A DNA stretch of 64,000 nt, taken from Ciona savignyi (taxonomy: Eukaryota; Chordata; Ascidiacea; Phlebobranchia; Cionidae). The notes under the pieces were generated by a model. The model saw only the letters and a list, made by a program, of their open reading frames with translations, did not search any database and had not been told where the DNA came from. Positions within the stretch are counted from its first letter, which is position 1. Each line of letters begins with the position of its first letter. This document shows positions 23,987 through 34,896 of the stretch, in pieces. The stretch covers positions 105,643 through 169,642 of the forward strand of contig CH000007.1 in the NCBI GenBank assembly GCA_000149265.1. The letters are read 5' to 3'. Made by a program: the position numbers and the translations under genes.

Positions 23987-26900
23987 AATTAATCTCTTAA
24001 AAATAGTCATATATTATTTTTTAATCGATGAGGCCTAGTTAGTTTATAGTGCTTTTACTAAAGTATCTTGTGCGTTACCCAAATTGGAAATCATGTTTGA
24101 TTATCCATATATTGAAACAGTTCCAGCAACTCAGTTATGGACATAATGTGTATTATTGTGCATACCGCAGAAAGACATTTTACACTGCTTTAACCTATAG
24201 TGATAATCTAATACGCCATCCAAATTATGTCTGATGATCATCCACACATTGTAACAGCTTCAACAACTCAATATATCAAATTAAAAGTGACATTTTCCGA
24301 ATGGCTGACCATCGCCTTTACTTCAAGCGCGTGGTTATGGCCACTTATAAATCGCCCTTGCCTTGATCTAATATGTTGATTTAAATCCGAGGTAATGCCA
24401 ATTAACGTAAGTGAGGTAATCGGAACATCAACCGTGTTATGAGGAATCCTGCTTCAGGGAATAGATATCCATACTGTATCCTGAAATAAAATTATGTTAA
24501 TCGAATTACATGCGGATATATAAATGAGACATAACCCTAAATAAGCCTAACAATCTGCATACATAATTCATAGTTTCTCCGAAATAAAGATTCGAAAGAA
24601 ATATTATTTCTACCATTCCAAACAAGCTTATATCGTTCTAAGTTGCATTGTGTGCGGTTTTCCGACTTTTTATTTAATTTTTTAAATTGAAAGCTCTGGC
24701 CAGAAAGAGACCGTTCCTAGCCAAATCGATCAGCCACAGTGACATATCTCATATGAAGATAAATTATGTATCTTAGTACTTTTAACTCGTGCTACAAAGT
24801 GCTTTTGTGTTTTTCCAGGTTTGATATTTTAATCTAGCAATCAAGTAATTATTTATTGAAATTCTGCCTAGATTTAACGGTCGCTGCAGTTACATTAAAT
24901 ATTTATATTATTTATTTTTAATTTAATATTTATATTCTTGTTTTGAAATGTTGCAACGACTGTAAGTTTAGTAGTACTTATATTATTCTGTATTCTTTAC
25001 TATACTATTTGTGAATATAGCACAATCAACAAATAAACTTAATCAACTGAATTTTTGCTAGCCTGGTTTGCCTTGCGAAAATGTATGGAAAAAGTTGTTA
25101 CTGATACTGAATTTTGAATCAAATTAACTAAGTTTGAACCGCTTTTTCCTGTTGACGTACTTATCTATTTTATAAACTATACTATTTAAAGGCAGGGAAC
25201 AATAAATAAATAAACTTAACAACTAATTTTTCTACTTGTCTGGTTTTGCCGAAACGTATAGAAAAGTGTGTGACGTAGGCCTATATTTCTAATTTTTTTA
25301 TCAAATACACTTTAATGCAAAACAAAAAAACACCAACCAATTACTGTATTTAATCGCAAAAGTCGGTTATTACAACCTAAGACGTTTTACAACCGAGGTG
25401 TTCTTTTGCCGATATTATTTGTTTAACATGCGCGGCGACGTGTCGGTTTTCCCGCCTTTTCCTGTTTCTTATTTATAATCATTTAACGTTGTCAACTAAG
25501 TATACATATTTAAACGGTAAAATATTTACTTTATTAAATACGAGAACGATGGATGTTATATCATCCCGATATGTTATTTATTATTCACTACTTAAAGCAT
25601 TTTCGCACTATTTCATTTAAAAATTATTAAAATAACGGTGTTGTAGCTTATAGCTTTCTGCAACTGTTTTCTTCCATCAAATTACTACTTGTAGAGGTAA
25701 TTTGAAAATTATGAAAGCTATTAACAAAATACAGTATTTTAAGCTTTTCCAGATGGGCACTCATATTATCCAGGGTCCTTATATTTGTTTTAACCTGTAT
25801 TACCTAAAAAAATATTGAAACAAAAGTCTTTGTAATGAGAATGACAGTTTTTAAATAAAAGTTAAAATCCCTTAAGCCTCTACGGCGCCCGTCAAACTGA
25901 AGGATAAGTTCATGAAAGCCACACTAAGAGATTAATAGATTCTTTGCGTTTAATCGAGGAAAAAGTAAGCGTAAAAGCCTCTTAGAAAATAAAGATGATC
26001 GATATTTTTGTCTGAAGGAAAAACAAATGAAATTGCAACGAGTGCTTTTTAAAGCTTTTAGACAACATCTGTTACCGAATGGGCCAATGGAGCTCTTGAA
26101 ATCTCTAAACACTTTCATATCGAATTATAACACATTGCACTGTAAGTTTACTGACTAAGTAGTTTTGTTATGATAAATACACGGCACATATCTTTTGATA
26201 CAAATTGTAACTTAAATAAGTAGCTGTAAGGAAATAAATCAGTTTACCTTGCTTGATAAACTGTAATAAAGAGTTTATAATTGAATTTACACTGTGTCTT
26301 TAATGGTGTAATATTTTTAAAACCAATTTTTTGAGCTTTCTTTTATAATTTAAACTATATATGATATCTTCTAACATTTTTTGAATTGCGTTTCCTTTTG
26401 AATTACGTTACGAATTTCGAATATCAGAAATATCGGTTAAATTGGAACATGTTAACAAGGACAAAAAGTATATAACATTTCTGGTACTAACCGTACGCTA
26501 TGTTAAATCATTATTCAAATTCAAAGTTTTAAAATCGCAAAGAAATTAACCTGAAGATGACAAAAGATAGGTACTTAAAACGTCTGCAAAATGAACTTTT
26601 ATTAAAAAGGTTAAACTAAATCCAAATTCAATACGAAATCTAACGTCTGCTACTCTTGTTACTTATAGAACCTTTCTGGAAACTGGTGCTTTAAGCTGAA
26701 AGGTAAGATGCGTACAAGAGTTCTTTTTTTACTACTCTCGCCTGTCTGTCTTCCGGTTAACCTGATCAGTCGATTCTAGAATGACCTGACTCGTTCGGTT
26801 TTATTCAATTAATCCAGGCGATTGTATCTTGGATCGAGCCCACACATAAGCAAATAGATTACGTTCAGCAGGGAATCAATCTGTCCTAATTGAAACCGCA

Positions 26901-27385
26901 TCAGTCATTCGTGTGATTGCTGTATCGGTCAGAAAAAAATGGTGTCTTACGAGCACGGCACCAGCTTTACAAATTAATTCTTGTTAAAAACAATGTCCCG
27001 GTACCAGTTTACATTCTTTGTTTTATCCAAAGAACTGTTATTTCTTATCATTTGCCAACGGAAGTCTACTGTCGTTTTTGAGGTTCCATTTTATTAATAA
27101 ATCTTTGTGACCCCTAGTAAATACTACTAAGGGAAGTAAGTAGGTCGCAGGTAAGCTTAACACTTGGATAAAACAGCAATAACCTCGTATTATAATCAAT
27201 TATTTAAGAGCAGTTTACCGAAATTTTTTAGGTCATTTGGAAACACACCATATTTGGGATAACCTTATTTATAAGTCAAATTAATTGACTAAATATGCAT
27301 TTTTGCAGGCTACATATCTCATGCACGTTAATGTATGTGTATTTGATTTATTATTAGTATAGTAGAATAGTAGATAATAATTCAC
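23987..27385. other. Gene-free stretch upstream of the receptor
   Basis: AT-rich sequence with a ~140-bp repeated segment near 24060-24260 and the duplication at 25010-25275. I found no exon with splice support. It may hold receptor promoter or enhancers. Confidence 0.5.
25010..25275 (+). repeat. Direct duplication of an ~85-bp segment
   Basis: 25010-25095 and 25180-25275 share CTATACTATTT, AACAAATAAACTTAA, CTAGCCTGGTTTTGCC-like and TATGGAAAAAG-like segments. It is in the gene-free region upstream of the receptor. Confidence 0.65.
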
Positions 27386-27387
27386 AT

Positions 27388-27470
27388 CAGTGGTTGTCGA
27401 CTGTTTTGCCTTGTCGGACCATACATTTTGTTGTCAAAGCAGTCGCAGACCCCTAAAACATTTTAAAATT
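27388..27470 (+). mobile_element. hAT terminal fragment
   Basis: CAGTGGTTGTCGACTG followed by GTCGGACC and GTCGCAGACCCC resembles the start of hAT elements of the CAGTGGTTCTCAAACT type. No matching right end was found. Confidence 0.4.
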
Positions 27471-27912
27471 AAGTTCACACTCTATTATTACATAACAGTT
27501 GACATATACAGGTAAGATATAACAATATGTATGTGTTTTGTCACAATACAACATGTATACTTTTTAGCAAATGGTTAAATATGTTTTAAAGGGCGACGAT
27601 TTACAAAGGTAATATTTAAATGTTGTAGTTTGTTGCGATGTTAAGAAAACTAGAATTCTTTACCAACAACACCGTTGCAAACCATTGGTATGAATATGAA
27701 GAGTTATATCGCGCAGTGCAAACAACACGACGACTTATGCACATTATGAAAACATGGCGTCTATTTGAGGACACATTTCCATTTGTTTTACCGAGTCCAG
27801 TTTAAAAAACCAGATGGACTAGTATTAATAACTTGTTCCTTATTTTTATCGACTTTTCCCCATAAATACTGGGGTGCAACATGTACTTAAATGGCTTGAG
27901 GTCGGCATAGGA

Positions 27913-28804
27913 CGTCAGGGATGTCCAACCTTTTATTGTAATGGGCCGCATTGTCACTTAAAATAATTCACTGGGCCGCAGAACCGATTAAATTTCTGGC
28001 AGGGTTCAAATTAATGGTTTTGAAATTATTTGCGAAATGCGCGGATAAGGAGCGCGCGAAAAAAAGTTTGGTTATGATAAATTGCCTTAAACGACCAGAA
28101 AGATATTTATTTCATAAACCAGACAGTACCTTTATTTAGTAGTACAGTTACTACAGTAATGATAAATTGCAATAAACGTAAATTCAAACGGGGCGTGTCG
28201 CATCTCGCCAATCATAAATAAAGAAATCGAGGTATATTAGCGCATAATGGCGATTATTGCCTTGTGATAGCAATGCTTATTATACGCCAATAATGCAAAG
28301 TAAAGCCAAGGTAAATAAATAATGTTATGTTAAAGGCAAACGATGTTATATTAACGTGTTGAGGATTTATTATTAAAAGTGCGCGAAATCAGTAACGGTA
28401 ATTTATATTTTCGCGATTTTGTTAAATTTTGTAATTGGTGATCTTTAGAAAATGGTTCGCGAATAGCGATTCGCGATCCCTTAATTCCAAACCTGAATGG
28501 GTACATAAAGAAACAATTAAAAGCCAGTAATTTCATCTTTGAAAAACGGAACAAATAACACACATATAGAAAGAAACAAAAACTTATTTCTGCAATACAA
28601 AGTCAATGAGATAAGTGTTTGTCGTCAGTCGGTTTCTTTCTGCAGTTTTGATGTTTACTGCGTCCCTAAAAGCTGACTGATACATTTGAATTAGGCCAAG
28701 ATTTAAGTTCAAAATACTACTTGGAGTGAAAATGACTAGCGGGCCGCACAAAAATCTCAGGTGGGCCGCACTGCGGCCCGCGGGCCGCAGGTTGGACATC
28801 CCTA
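27913..28804. mobile_element. Non-autonomous hAT-type element with GGGCCGC-rich ends
   Basis: The left end carries CAGGGATGTCCAACCTTT and GGGCCGC; the right end carries GCGGCCCGCGGGCCGCAGG and GGTTGGACATCCCTA. Flanking GCATAGGA (27905-27912) and GCATAGGT (28805-28812) give a probable 8-bp duplication with one mismatch. There is no transposase frame. The GC-rich ends stand out from AT-rich surroundings. Confidence 0.8.
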
Positions 28805-29730
28805 GCATAGGTGGTAATGTCACAATTAATAATCCCTTTGATAAAGCAATATCACCTTTTCGAAACGAATTGATCTTCTTGTGAAGTAGCGCACGTCATA
28901 GTCGTCATAATGCATTTTACGTTATTGATGAAACTGTGGCGTCACACAGATAAATGTACTGAAGTAAAATAACTCTGTCTACGTTTTTATTAGTGTTAAC
29001 ATCACTGTTTGAAATAATGTTGATTAAATTGAACCGGATTAGTATTAAACCCAAGCACTGGTTCCGACCGACATGTATTGATAGCCGAGTTAACGTTATC
29101 TGGATAAGCGCTGATTCAATTTGGTGTGGTAAACGTTGTGTGCATGTTGCGTTTACTGCTATGATAAACCAATGTTTGGTTCCCTTGTACAATATGTAGC
29201 GGTTGGTATAAACAACTTGGGTAAATCTGTGGTTGTATTACAGGAACGTTTCCAGGTATGTATGTTCAAGGGGTTGGTTTGAGTTAAATTAAAGCTTTTT
29301 ACCTTATTGGACGACCAAGGCAATTCATATTACTAGTTTTAATCGGTGGATGGTTAATTTTTTGTTCTGATAAATATAAAGATCATGGGTATAAACTTTT
29401 CATGTCTTTTTAAAATAAGATTATGTTATATGTGAATAATTAAGACAACAGTTTATATTTTACAGTAGGTATTAAATGTTTAAAAAGTTTGTGGTTACCA
29501 CTCTTTCGTTAGTCACAGAGTACGCCCGTATCAGTCAGTAGTAGCTATTTAAAGTAAAGCCATATGTCACCAAGGCAGTCTTAAGTTGCTCATACGTAAA
29601 GTTCACCACATTTTTGTGGAATAACTGGCTTTATGATAAAAAAACCACTCCCGACTAAAGAAATCACAACTATAACTGCTCACAAAGTAAAGAAACTTAA
29701 ATCATGGTGGAAATGCTTATTTACGATATA

Positions 29731-29784
29731 TTGTTTTACTTCCAAACATATATATATATATATATATGTTTGGAAGTAAAACAA
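29731..29784. repeat. 54-bp perfect palindrome with TA centre
   Basis: Each 27-bp arm reads TTGTTTTACTTCCAAACATA followed by TATATAT, with no spacer and no mismatch. On either strand it could fold into a single hairpin. It lies in the gene-free stretch between the GABA-B receptor and the 157-aa membrane protein gene. Confidence 0.97.
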
Positions 29785-29945
29785 ACAATTGTTTAGCAAC
29801 TATATTCATTATGACGTAACAGGCAGACACAGATATATGAATTTCACGTAGTTACGATGCATAACAAATTGATATTATGAAAAAGAATATTATTTCACTT
29901 TTTATTTTACGTTTCAGTAGTATTTTAAACCTCGTAATACAGAAA

Positions 29946-30030
29946 GACCCCCGCTGGGCGCGGGCCCCCTTCAAGGTGCGGGGGCCCAATTTGATCTAAT
30001 CGGTCAAATCGGCCTAAAACCGGCCCTGAT
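29946..30030 (-). mobile_element. GC-rich hAT-like terminal fragment
   Basis: Read on the minus strand it starts CAGGGCCGGTTTTAGGCC and continues into GGGGGCCCGCGCCC. CAGGGCCGG is a common hAT terminus. Only this ~85-bp end is seen. Confidence 0.45.
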
Positions 30031-30689
30031 TAGACAAAATACTCGTAATATTGAAAATTAAGCAAAAAAAATGTTCCTCCAGTCGTATTAAGTTGTGCAC
30101 AATAGCATCATTTTTTACATCAATAAGCAGCTTTTTTGATCGATGGTGACACAACAATTGTTTTTACGTAACAATACCTGCAGTACCTTATTGGCTATTT
30201 ATTGTGGAAATTGTTTAAAATGTTTTTGTTTTGCAATATTAAGAGCACTTGAACTAATAATTAAAATAGAAAGGTTTATATTAGTTTAAAGGGAGTGTTT
30301 GTTACAATTTCGCTTAACAAGATGGCGATAGATAACAACCACAATTACGTTAATGGTATTAAAGACAAAGGTCATTTGTGACGTCAATAAATGCCTTTAA
30401 CCTTACATAAAGGTCACTTTCACATCTTTAAATATGTTAAAAATCGCCTAACTTCTAAAACATCTTTAGGCATGTCGAATAATTATTGTTTTATTTAATG
30501 TAATCGAGTTTTCAAACATAAAATCTTAAAAAAAAACGTTATCACTGCAGTTTATATTAACAGTTGTCTTGCCTGCCAATCCCCTGGAATGTCTTAAGAT
30601 ATGTTATTTCTATGATGGCGGTTGGTAAATTCAATATTGAAGTATATATGCATTGAACACTTATACCCGTAGACGAGTTGTTAGCGTTT

Positions 30690-30840
30690 TATTTCAAACC
30701 ACCAATCTACTAGGTTTAGCCAAGGTCCTCTTAAGAGTGGCTGTCTTCCAAGACAACTGATAACGCCAGAGGCTGGTTTCGATCTTTCATCTTTCGGTTT
30801 GCAGATGACGCTCTAACCGACTGAGGTATGCCACAGAAGC
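30690..30840 (-). repeat. tRNA-like repeat of another type
   Basis: Read on the minus strand: CTCAGTCGGTTAGAGCGTCA (A-box-like) and AAGATCGAAACCAGCC (B-box-like). It is unlikely to be a working tRNA because no clover-leaf arms pair properly. It lies just 3' of the 157-aa membrane protein gene. Confidence 0.5.
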
Positions 30841-30867
30841 ACATTGGGGTAATTGTTTGACTTATTT

Positions 30868-32196
30868 TCAGAGCGCTTTGTAAGAAACGTCGGTGTTTGG
30901 TACTGACTCCATGATGTCGTCAGCAATGGTTGCCATGGCAGCGGGCGCGTGGTTCGTCAAGCTTCCGTGATCATCGATATCTTGTTGCGATTCCTGTAGT
31001 TGAAGTAATACATAACTTTGTGGTACAGTCGTATGGCCGACTGGTTAATGCGACCGATACTTATACCAACTATATAAAAGACGGTCTTGGGGACGAGCCA
31101 ATGCCCATCATGGGTTCGAAACTTTGCCTGTTAAAAAAATACGTTTCTATGTAACATCCGGTCTATAACCTAATAAGGTTCTTGATTCCACGCAACCCAA
31201 ACCAATACGAAAGCTGGTAACGCCACAGTTTCGAAGACCACTTATACTAATTGTCTACTTTTGGTCTCACAGCCATCTAGCTGGCGGTCCGGTTGGCAAC
31301 TACAGTGTTTTTCATTAACGAATAAACCAGTGCATTGCAATTTCGTAACGTTTTCCGGCAAATTACCTTAAAATCACTAATTTGAAATGTGGACACTGCT
31401 TCGTCAGTCGAAATGCCTGGTGGTTCAATGTCTATAATTTCCACATTAAACCCACTCTCGCGCCCTCTGCCGTCAACCGTATTTAGAACAACTTGACCAC
31501 TAGGTGCACGAAACGAGTTGACTACTCTTGCTTGGGATGCGAGGACTTTATTTCTGCGGGAATAAACGGGTAACAGTAGGAAGTGCAATTTTGATACTTA
31601 CGTGGATACATCTGGCTTCCACATCATTAAAGACAAACGATTTTAGTACTGGATTATCAAACATATAATTTTATTAAACCCTCAAAATTCATTCTCGTCA
31701 AAATAAAATATGCCCATATTGTTATCTTACCTACGATATATGGAGAACGCCGAAAACGCACCAAATGATAACAGAATACAGGCTAGAGGTACCAACAGTG
31801 ATATTGCAACGATGTCTGTAAAACAAGGGAGAGCATCGTAAAATTCCAACTAATAATTTTAGAGTAAGGGCTTTATTTTCCCACTTTTTTCTGTTTTTTT
31901 AAATCGGTTGTGTTTTTGTGCAATGAAGGTACTTGGGATGTTATTACTTAAATATTTAAAAAGTATATCGCACTGGAACCGATTGGACATAAGGTAACTT
32001 TACTGTTTCACATTTTTTACCACCCCTGCGTTATTTTTCTAATCCTCGGAAAAAACATCTTAATCGCACAATGTTATATATTTAAACAGCTAGTATCCAA
32101 CGCCATGATCGTATACTTACCACCGGTAGATAAACTGTTTCCCCTGGCAATGGTTTTGCCTGTGGTTGCTAAAATTGTTGTGCTTATTGCAGACAT
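30868..32196 (-). CDS. Unrecognised single-pass membrane protein, 157 aa, four exons
   Basis: I do not recognise this protein. Exons on the minus strand are 32196-32121, 31815-31731, 31553-31367 and 30993-30868. All junctions have GT-AG sites in compatible phases (76+85+187+126 nt = 157 codons plus stop), which is the main evidence that the gene is real. The first ~26 residues are Ser/Thr-rich with no signal peptide. A single strong transmembrane helix follows in exon 2 (IVAISLLVPLACILLSFGAF), then a basic stop-transfer YRRRNK. A ~105-residue tail contains RESGFNVEIIDIEPPG and ends in an acidic stretch and VSYKAL. A type III topology (N-terminus outside) is inferred from the positive residues after the helix. 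It lies 7 kb upstream of the GABA-B receptor on the same strand and could be missing upstream exons, since the ATG lies in an open frame for 45 nt before a stop. Confidence 0.72.
31022..31142 (+). repeat. tRNA-Ser-like short repeat (second SINE family)
   Basis: GTATGGCCGACTGGTTAATG (A-box-like), a ~35-nt insert, then ATGGGTTCGAAACTTTGCC (B-box-like) and AAAAAA. Confidence 0.75.
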
Positions 32197-32857
32197 AACG
32201 CTTGTTGATTTTTTTGGTGTTTGTAGCTTAAATTGTAGTTCTTATACGATTTGGTAGTTTTTGAAGCCAAACTCTTCTGTATCCACGCAGTTATTGCGTT
32301 TTAAAATTAGTCAAAACATTTGCCCGGCCAACCACTTTCCTATAACGTAGCTTAGGTCTGGGGCCACATACCTTTACTTTGCTGTAAAATGTGTGGTACA
32401 AAAATCAAATAAACATCTCTTATTTTGGTATTCGTTATTATACTATACTGTTGTACTGCCTTTAACGCGACTACAAACTGAAGCACCGTGTTGTAAAGAT
32501 TGTAGTCTAAAATATAATCATAAATTCCAATGCTGTAGTTTAAAGTTTATTTAATCCTTAAAATACTGTAATATCCAAGTCTCCTTATACGGTATGTTTA
32601 CAATTTAGGCTTAGGAGACGAACTAAAGGTTTATATATGGTAGGCATATAAAATATCTTCTAAACAGGTAAATATCCACCTGTATAAGGATAGCAACGAA
32701 CGGAAACGATGCTACCTAGAAACCGAGTTGGCCTTTAATTTTCTTGTTTACAGAATGTAGGATTTGGTTCAGCTGTTTTACGTCTAGGCAAATAACCTTA
32801 AAAAAAAGATTCAATCACAAATTGCATGGGAACCAAGATTTTACTACGAAATAGGAG

Positions 32858-33170
32858 ATATTACATATATTTATCCCTGTAAAAGAGAAAACGCAAGTGA
32901 CGTAAACACAATGAGAATCGTCAGATTTTATTGCGAATGCGTAGTTATTTTACGCGAGTAACCGTTAGATTACCTCCATCGGGCTACCGGGGCTATTGCA
33001 TTGTATTGTGTGTGATTCAGGCGTTTCTTCATTTTAGTAGAACCCATTAATTAAATGGGCTTAAGCAATTCCCGCTAAGTGCCTCACACAAGGACACAAC
33101 TAACTAGCTAGCGACCAGTTTCCAAACAGCAACTCTTCGCTTAAAATTAACGCACTTTTCCACTAGCTAT
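32858..33170 (-). repeat. SINE, full length, diverged
   Basis: Tail side with TATTTATCCCTGTAAAAGAG to head TAGCTAGCGACCAGTTTCC. Confidence 0.75.
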
Positions 33171-33975
33171 TATAGTTGTGCAATAAGCCAGTTTAAACAT
33201 ACACATAGTAAAGTGTATATTATTTGACCTCATTGGATTCAAGTTTGGACCTGTTTTAAACATCTTGCTGGAGAGATACAATATATGCCGTATAACCCAA
33301 TAATGGACCTCTATGCGCTGCCGGAAATAAGTGGTCCTCTCTTAGTCATTTAAACGAGTGTTTTGCTTGAGTAACATCATGGTGTTTAAACGAGTGTTTT
33401 GTTTGAGTAACAAAGATAGTGATTCTCCATATTTGTTTGGTTGAAAGAAGCATGTTCAAGATGTAGGGTTTTGTAATAGTGGAGAAATGCTTCGTGAAAT
33501 AAAAGTGTTGCTTGTGCATCTTCTCGCTAGCTGTATTGCAGAAAATAGTTTCCGATGTATGGAGGGGGGTTCAAAAATGTTAAATCAAAATATTTAGGTT
33601 TTTTAGTTCAGGTTGCAGATTCAAGCATCAATTTTAAATTGTGAAAAAAATCTAAGACTTTTGCGGTAGGATTTAGAGTGACAGTACTTATTGTGAGATA
33701 AGCTTGTAATGGAGAGATAGGAAGAGTAATTGGTTAAAGGTCTTCTTAAGAAAAACCTTTTAAAATATTTTCCCACGATCGGTTGGATTTACCGTCAATT
33801 TCATATACGTGGAAATAGTGTGTTATTCGTCTTGTGATATTTTATTTTTAAAATTTAGGCTCACCTAGGTAAAATACTTCTTAGGAAAATCCCAGCGCAA
33901 CTTTTTGCCGATGATCTGGCGATATGACGTGACTATTCCAATAACAGTCGGAAAAGCCTTTAATTTTGAAAGGTT

Positions 33976-34365
33976 AGGATAGCATAGGCCATTCATGTTT
34001 ATCTCCATGAATGGGAAAATCAAGGTCAGATCACCTTTTGTAGTTTTGCCGTTTTATCCTGCCTCCTTAATTTGTAATAATTCTTTTATTCTTATTTAAT
34101 GTAACGAAGGAGCAAAAAATAAACTAAACTAAACATCGTGGCCGCACCGCTGGGTTATCACGAGCTAATATACCAGAGCTATTGCAATGTATTGTGCATG
34201 ATTTACACGATTCTTCAATTTAGTAGAAACCATTAATCCAACTGGGTTCATGCAATGTCTGTGCCGTTTTTAAGGACTCAACTTACTAGCTAACGACCAG
34301 TTTCGTAGCTGCAACTCTTAAGCTGAAAGGCGAGGAACTGAACCACCAGATTAGGCTAATCTGTC
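33976..34365 (-). repeat. SINE interrupted by about 100 bp
   Basis: TTAGGATAGCATAGGCC tail domain, then about 34035-34138 of a different repeat (see that entry), then the rest of the SINE to ACCACCAGATTAGG. Confidence 0.75.
34035..34138 (+). repeat. Recurring GCCGT...AATAAACTAAACTAAA segment
   Basis: TTTTGCCGTTTTATCCTGCC, then AAAAATAAACTAAACTAAAC. Related segments occur near 3655-3795, 11138-11232, 15385-15440, 20970-21077 and 25430-25490 with TTTTCCTGTTTCTATGTTTTA. This may be the 3' end of a retrotransposon family; here it splits a SINE. Confidence 0.5.
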
Positions 34366-34454
34366 GGTAGTATTTTCGACTTTATTAAAAAATTAGAATG
34401 GATTCGTTACTTTCGATCTTTTTTTTACTGCTGTACGTTCATCATATTTTTACC

Positions 34455-34734
34455 TTGCAGTTGGGAAAGTTGTACAGAAAATACCACAATCAAAACCGAG
34501 ATCCCAATCACCGAGATACAGACTGAAAAAGAACAATAAAACCGGGAAATTTCGGGCTATTGCCAATGAAAGTAAATCTACAAACGCTTTTATTAAACAT
34601 GTCTCTCGTCTCTCCAACTGTGACCACAAAGTAACTTACCCAAAACAAGGTTTAACCAAAAACGTCAGAAAATTAATCAAATAATCAACAAAAACGAGAA
34701 AAAATAATGTAAGATCGTCGTTGAAAAATGGCAT
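34455..34734 (-). CDS. Candidate exons of a divergent membrane protein gene opposite TAF12
   Basis: Two weakly supported exons lie on the minus strand 160 bp upstream of the TAF12 start codon. The first opens with ATG at 34734 and reads a hydrophobic segment (LTLFFLVFVDYLINFLTFL) to a good GTAAGT donor after 34640. The second, about 34522-34455, has a clear acceptor (TTTTTCAG) and donor (GTAAAA). One frame of it encodes a helix-like run (ISVIGISVLIVVFSVQL), but the phase of the first exon predicts a different frame. No downstream exons were found. It may be a small gene sharing a bidirectional promoter with TAF12, or chance. Confidence 0.22.
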
Positions 34735-34896
34735 TTCAAGAATTTAGTTTCACGACATAGAAATAAAAACAAATTTTACAATATTCTCTCAAACCTTATT
34801 TAACCAGTTAAAACAAATTTCTACCAAATTCTCATTTTGTTGTTGTGAGAACTTTTGCTGTGAATATCAAAATAAACTGAAAATAAGCTTTATAAA

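Larger units (their letters stand above)
32197..34454. other. Intergenic stretch before the TAF12 side
   Basis: It holds two SINE copies and a short direct duplication of TTTAAACGAGTGTTTTG near 33352 and 33387. No supported coding exon. Confidence 0.5.
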
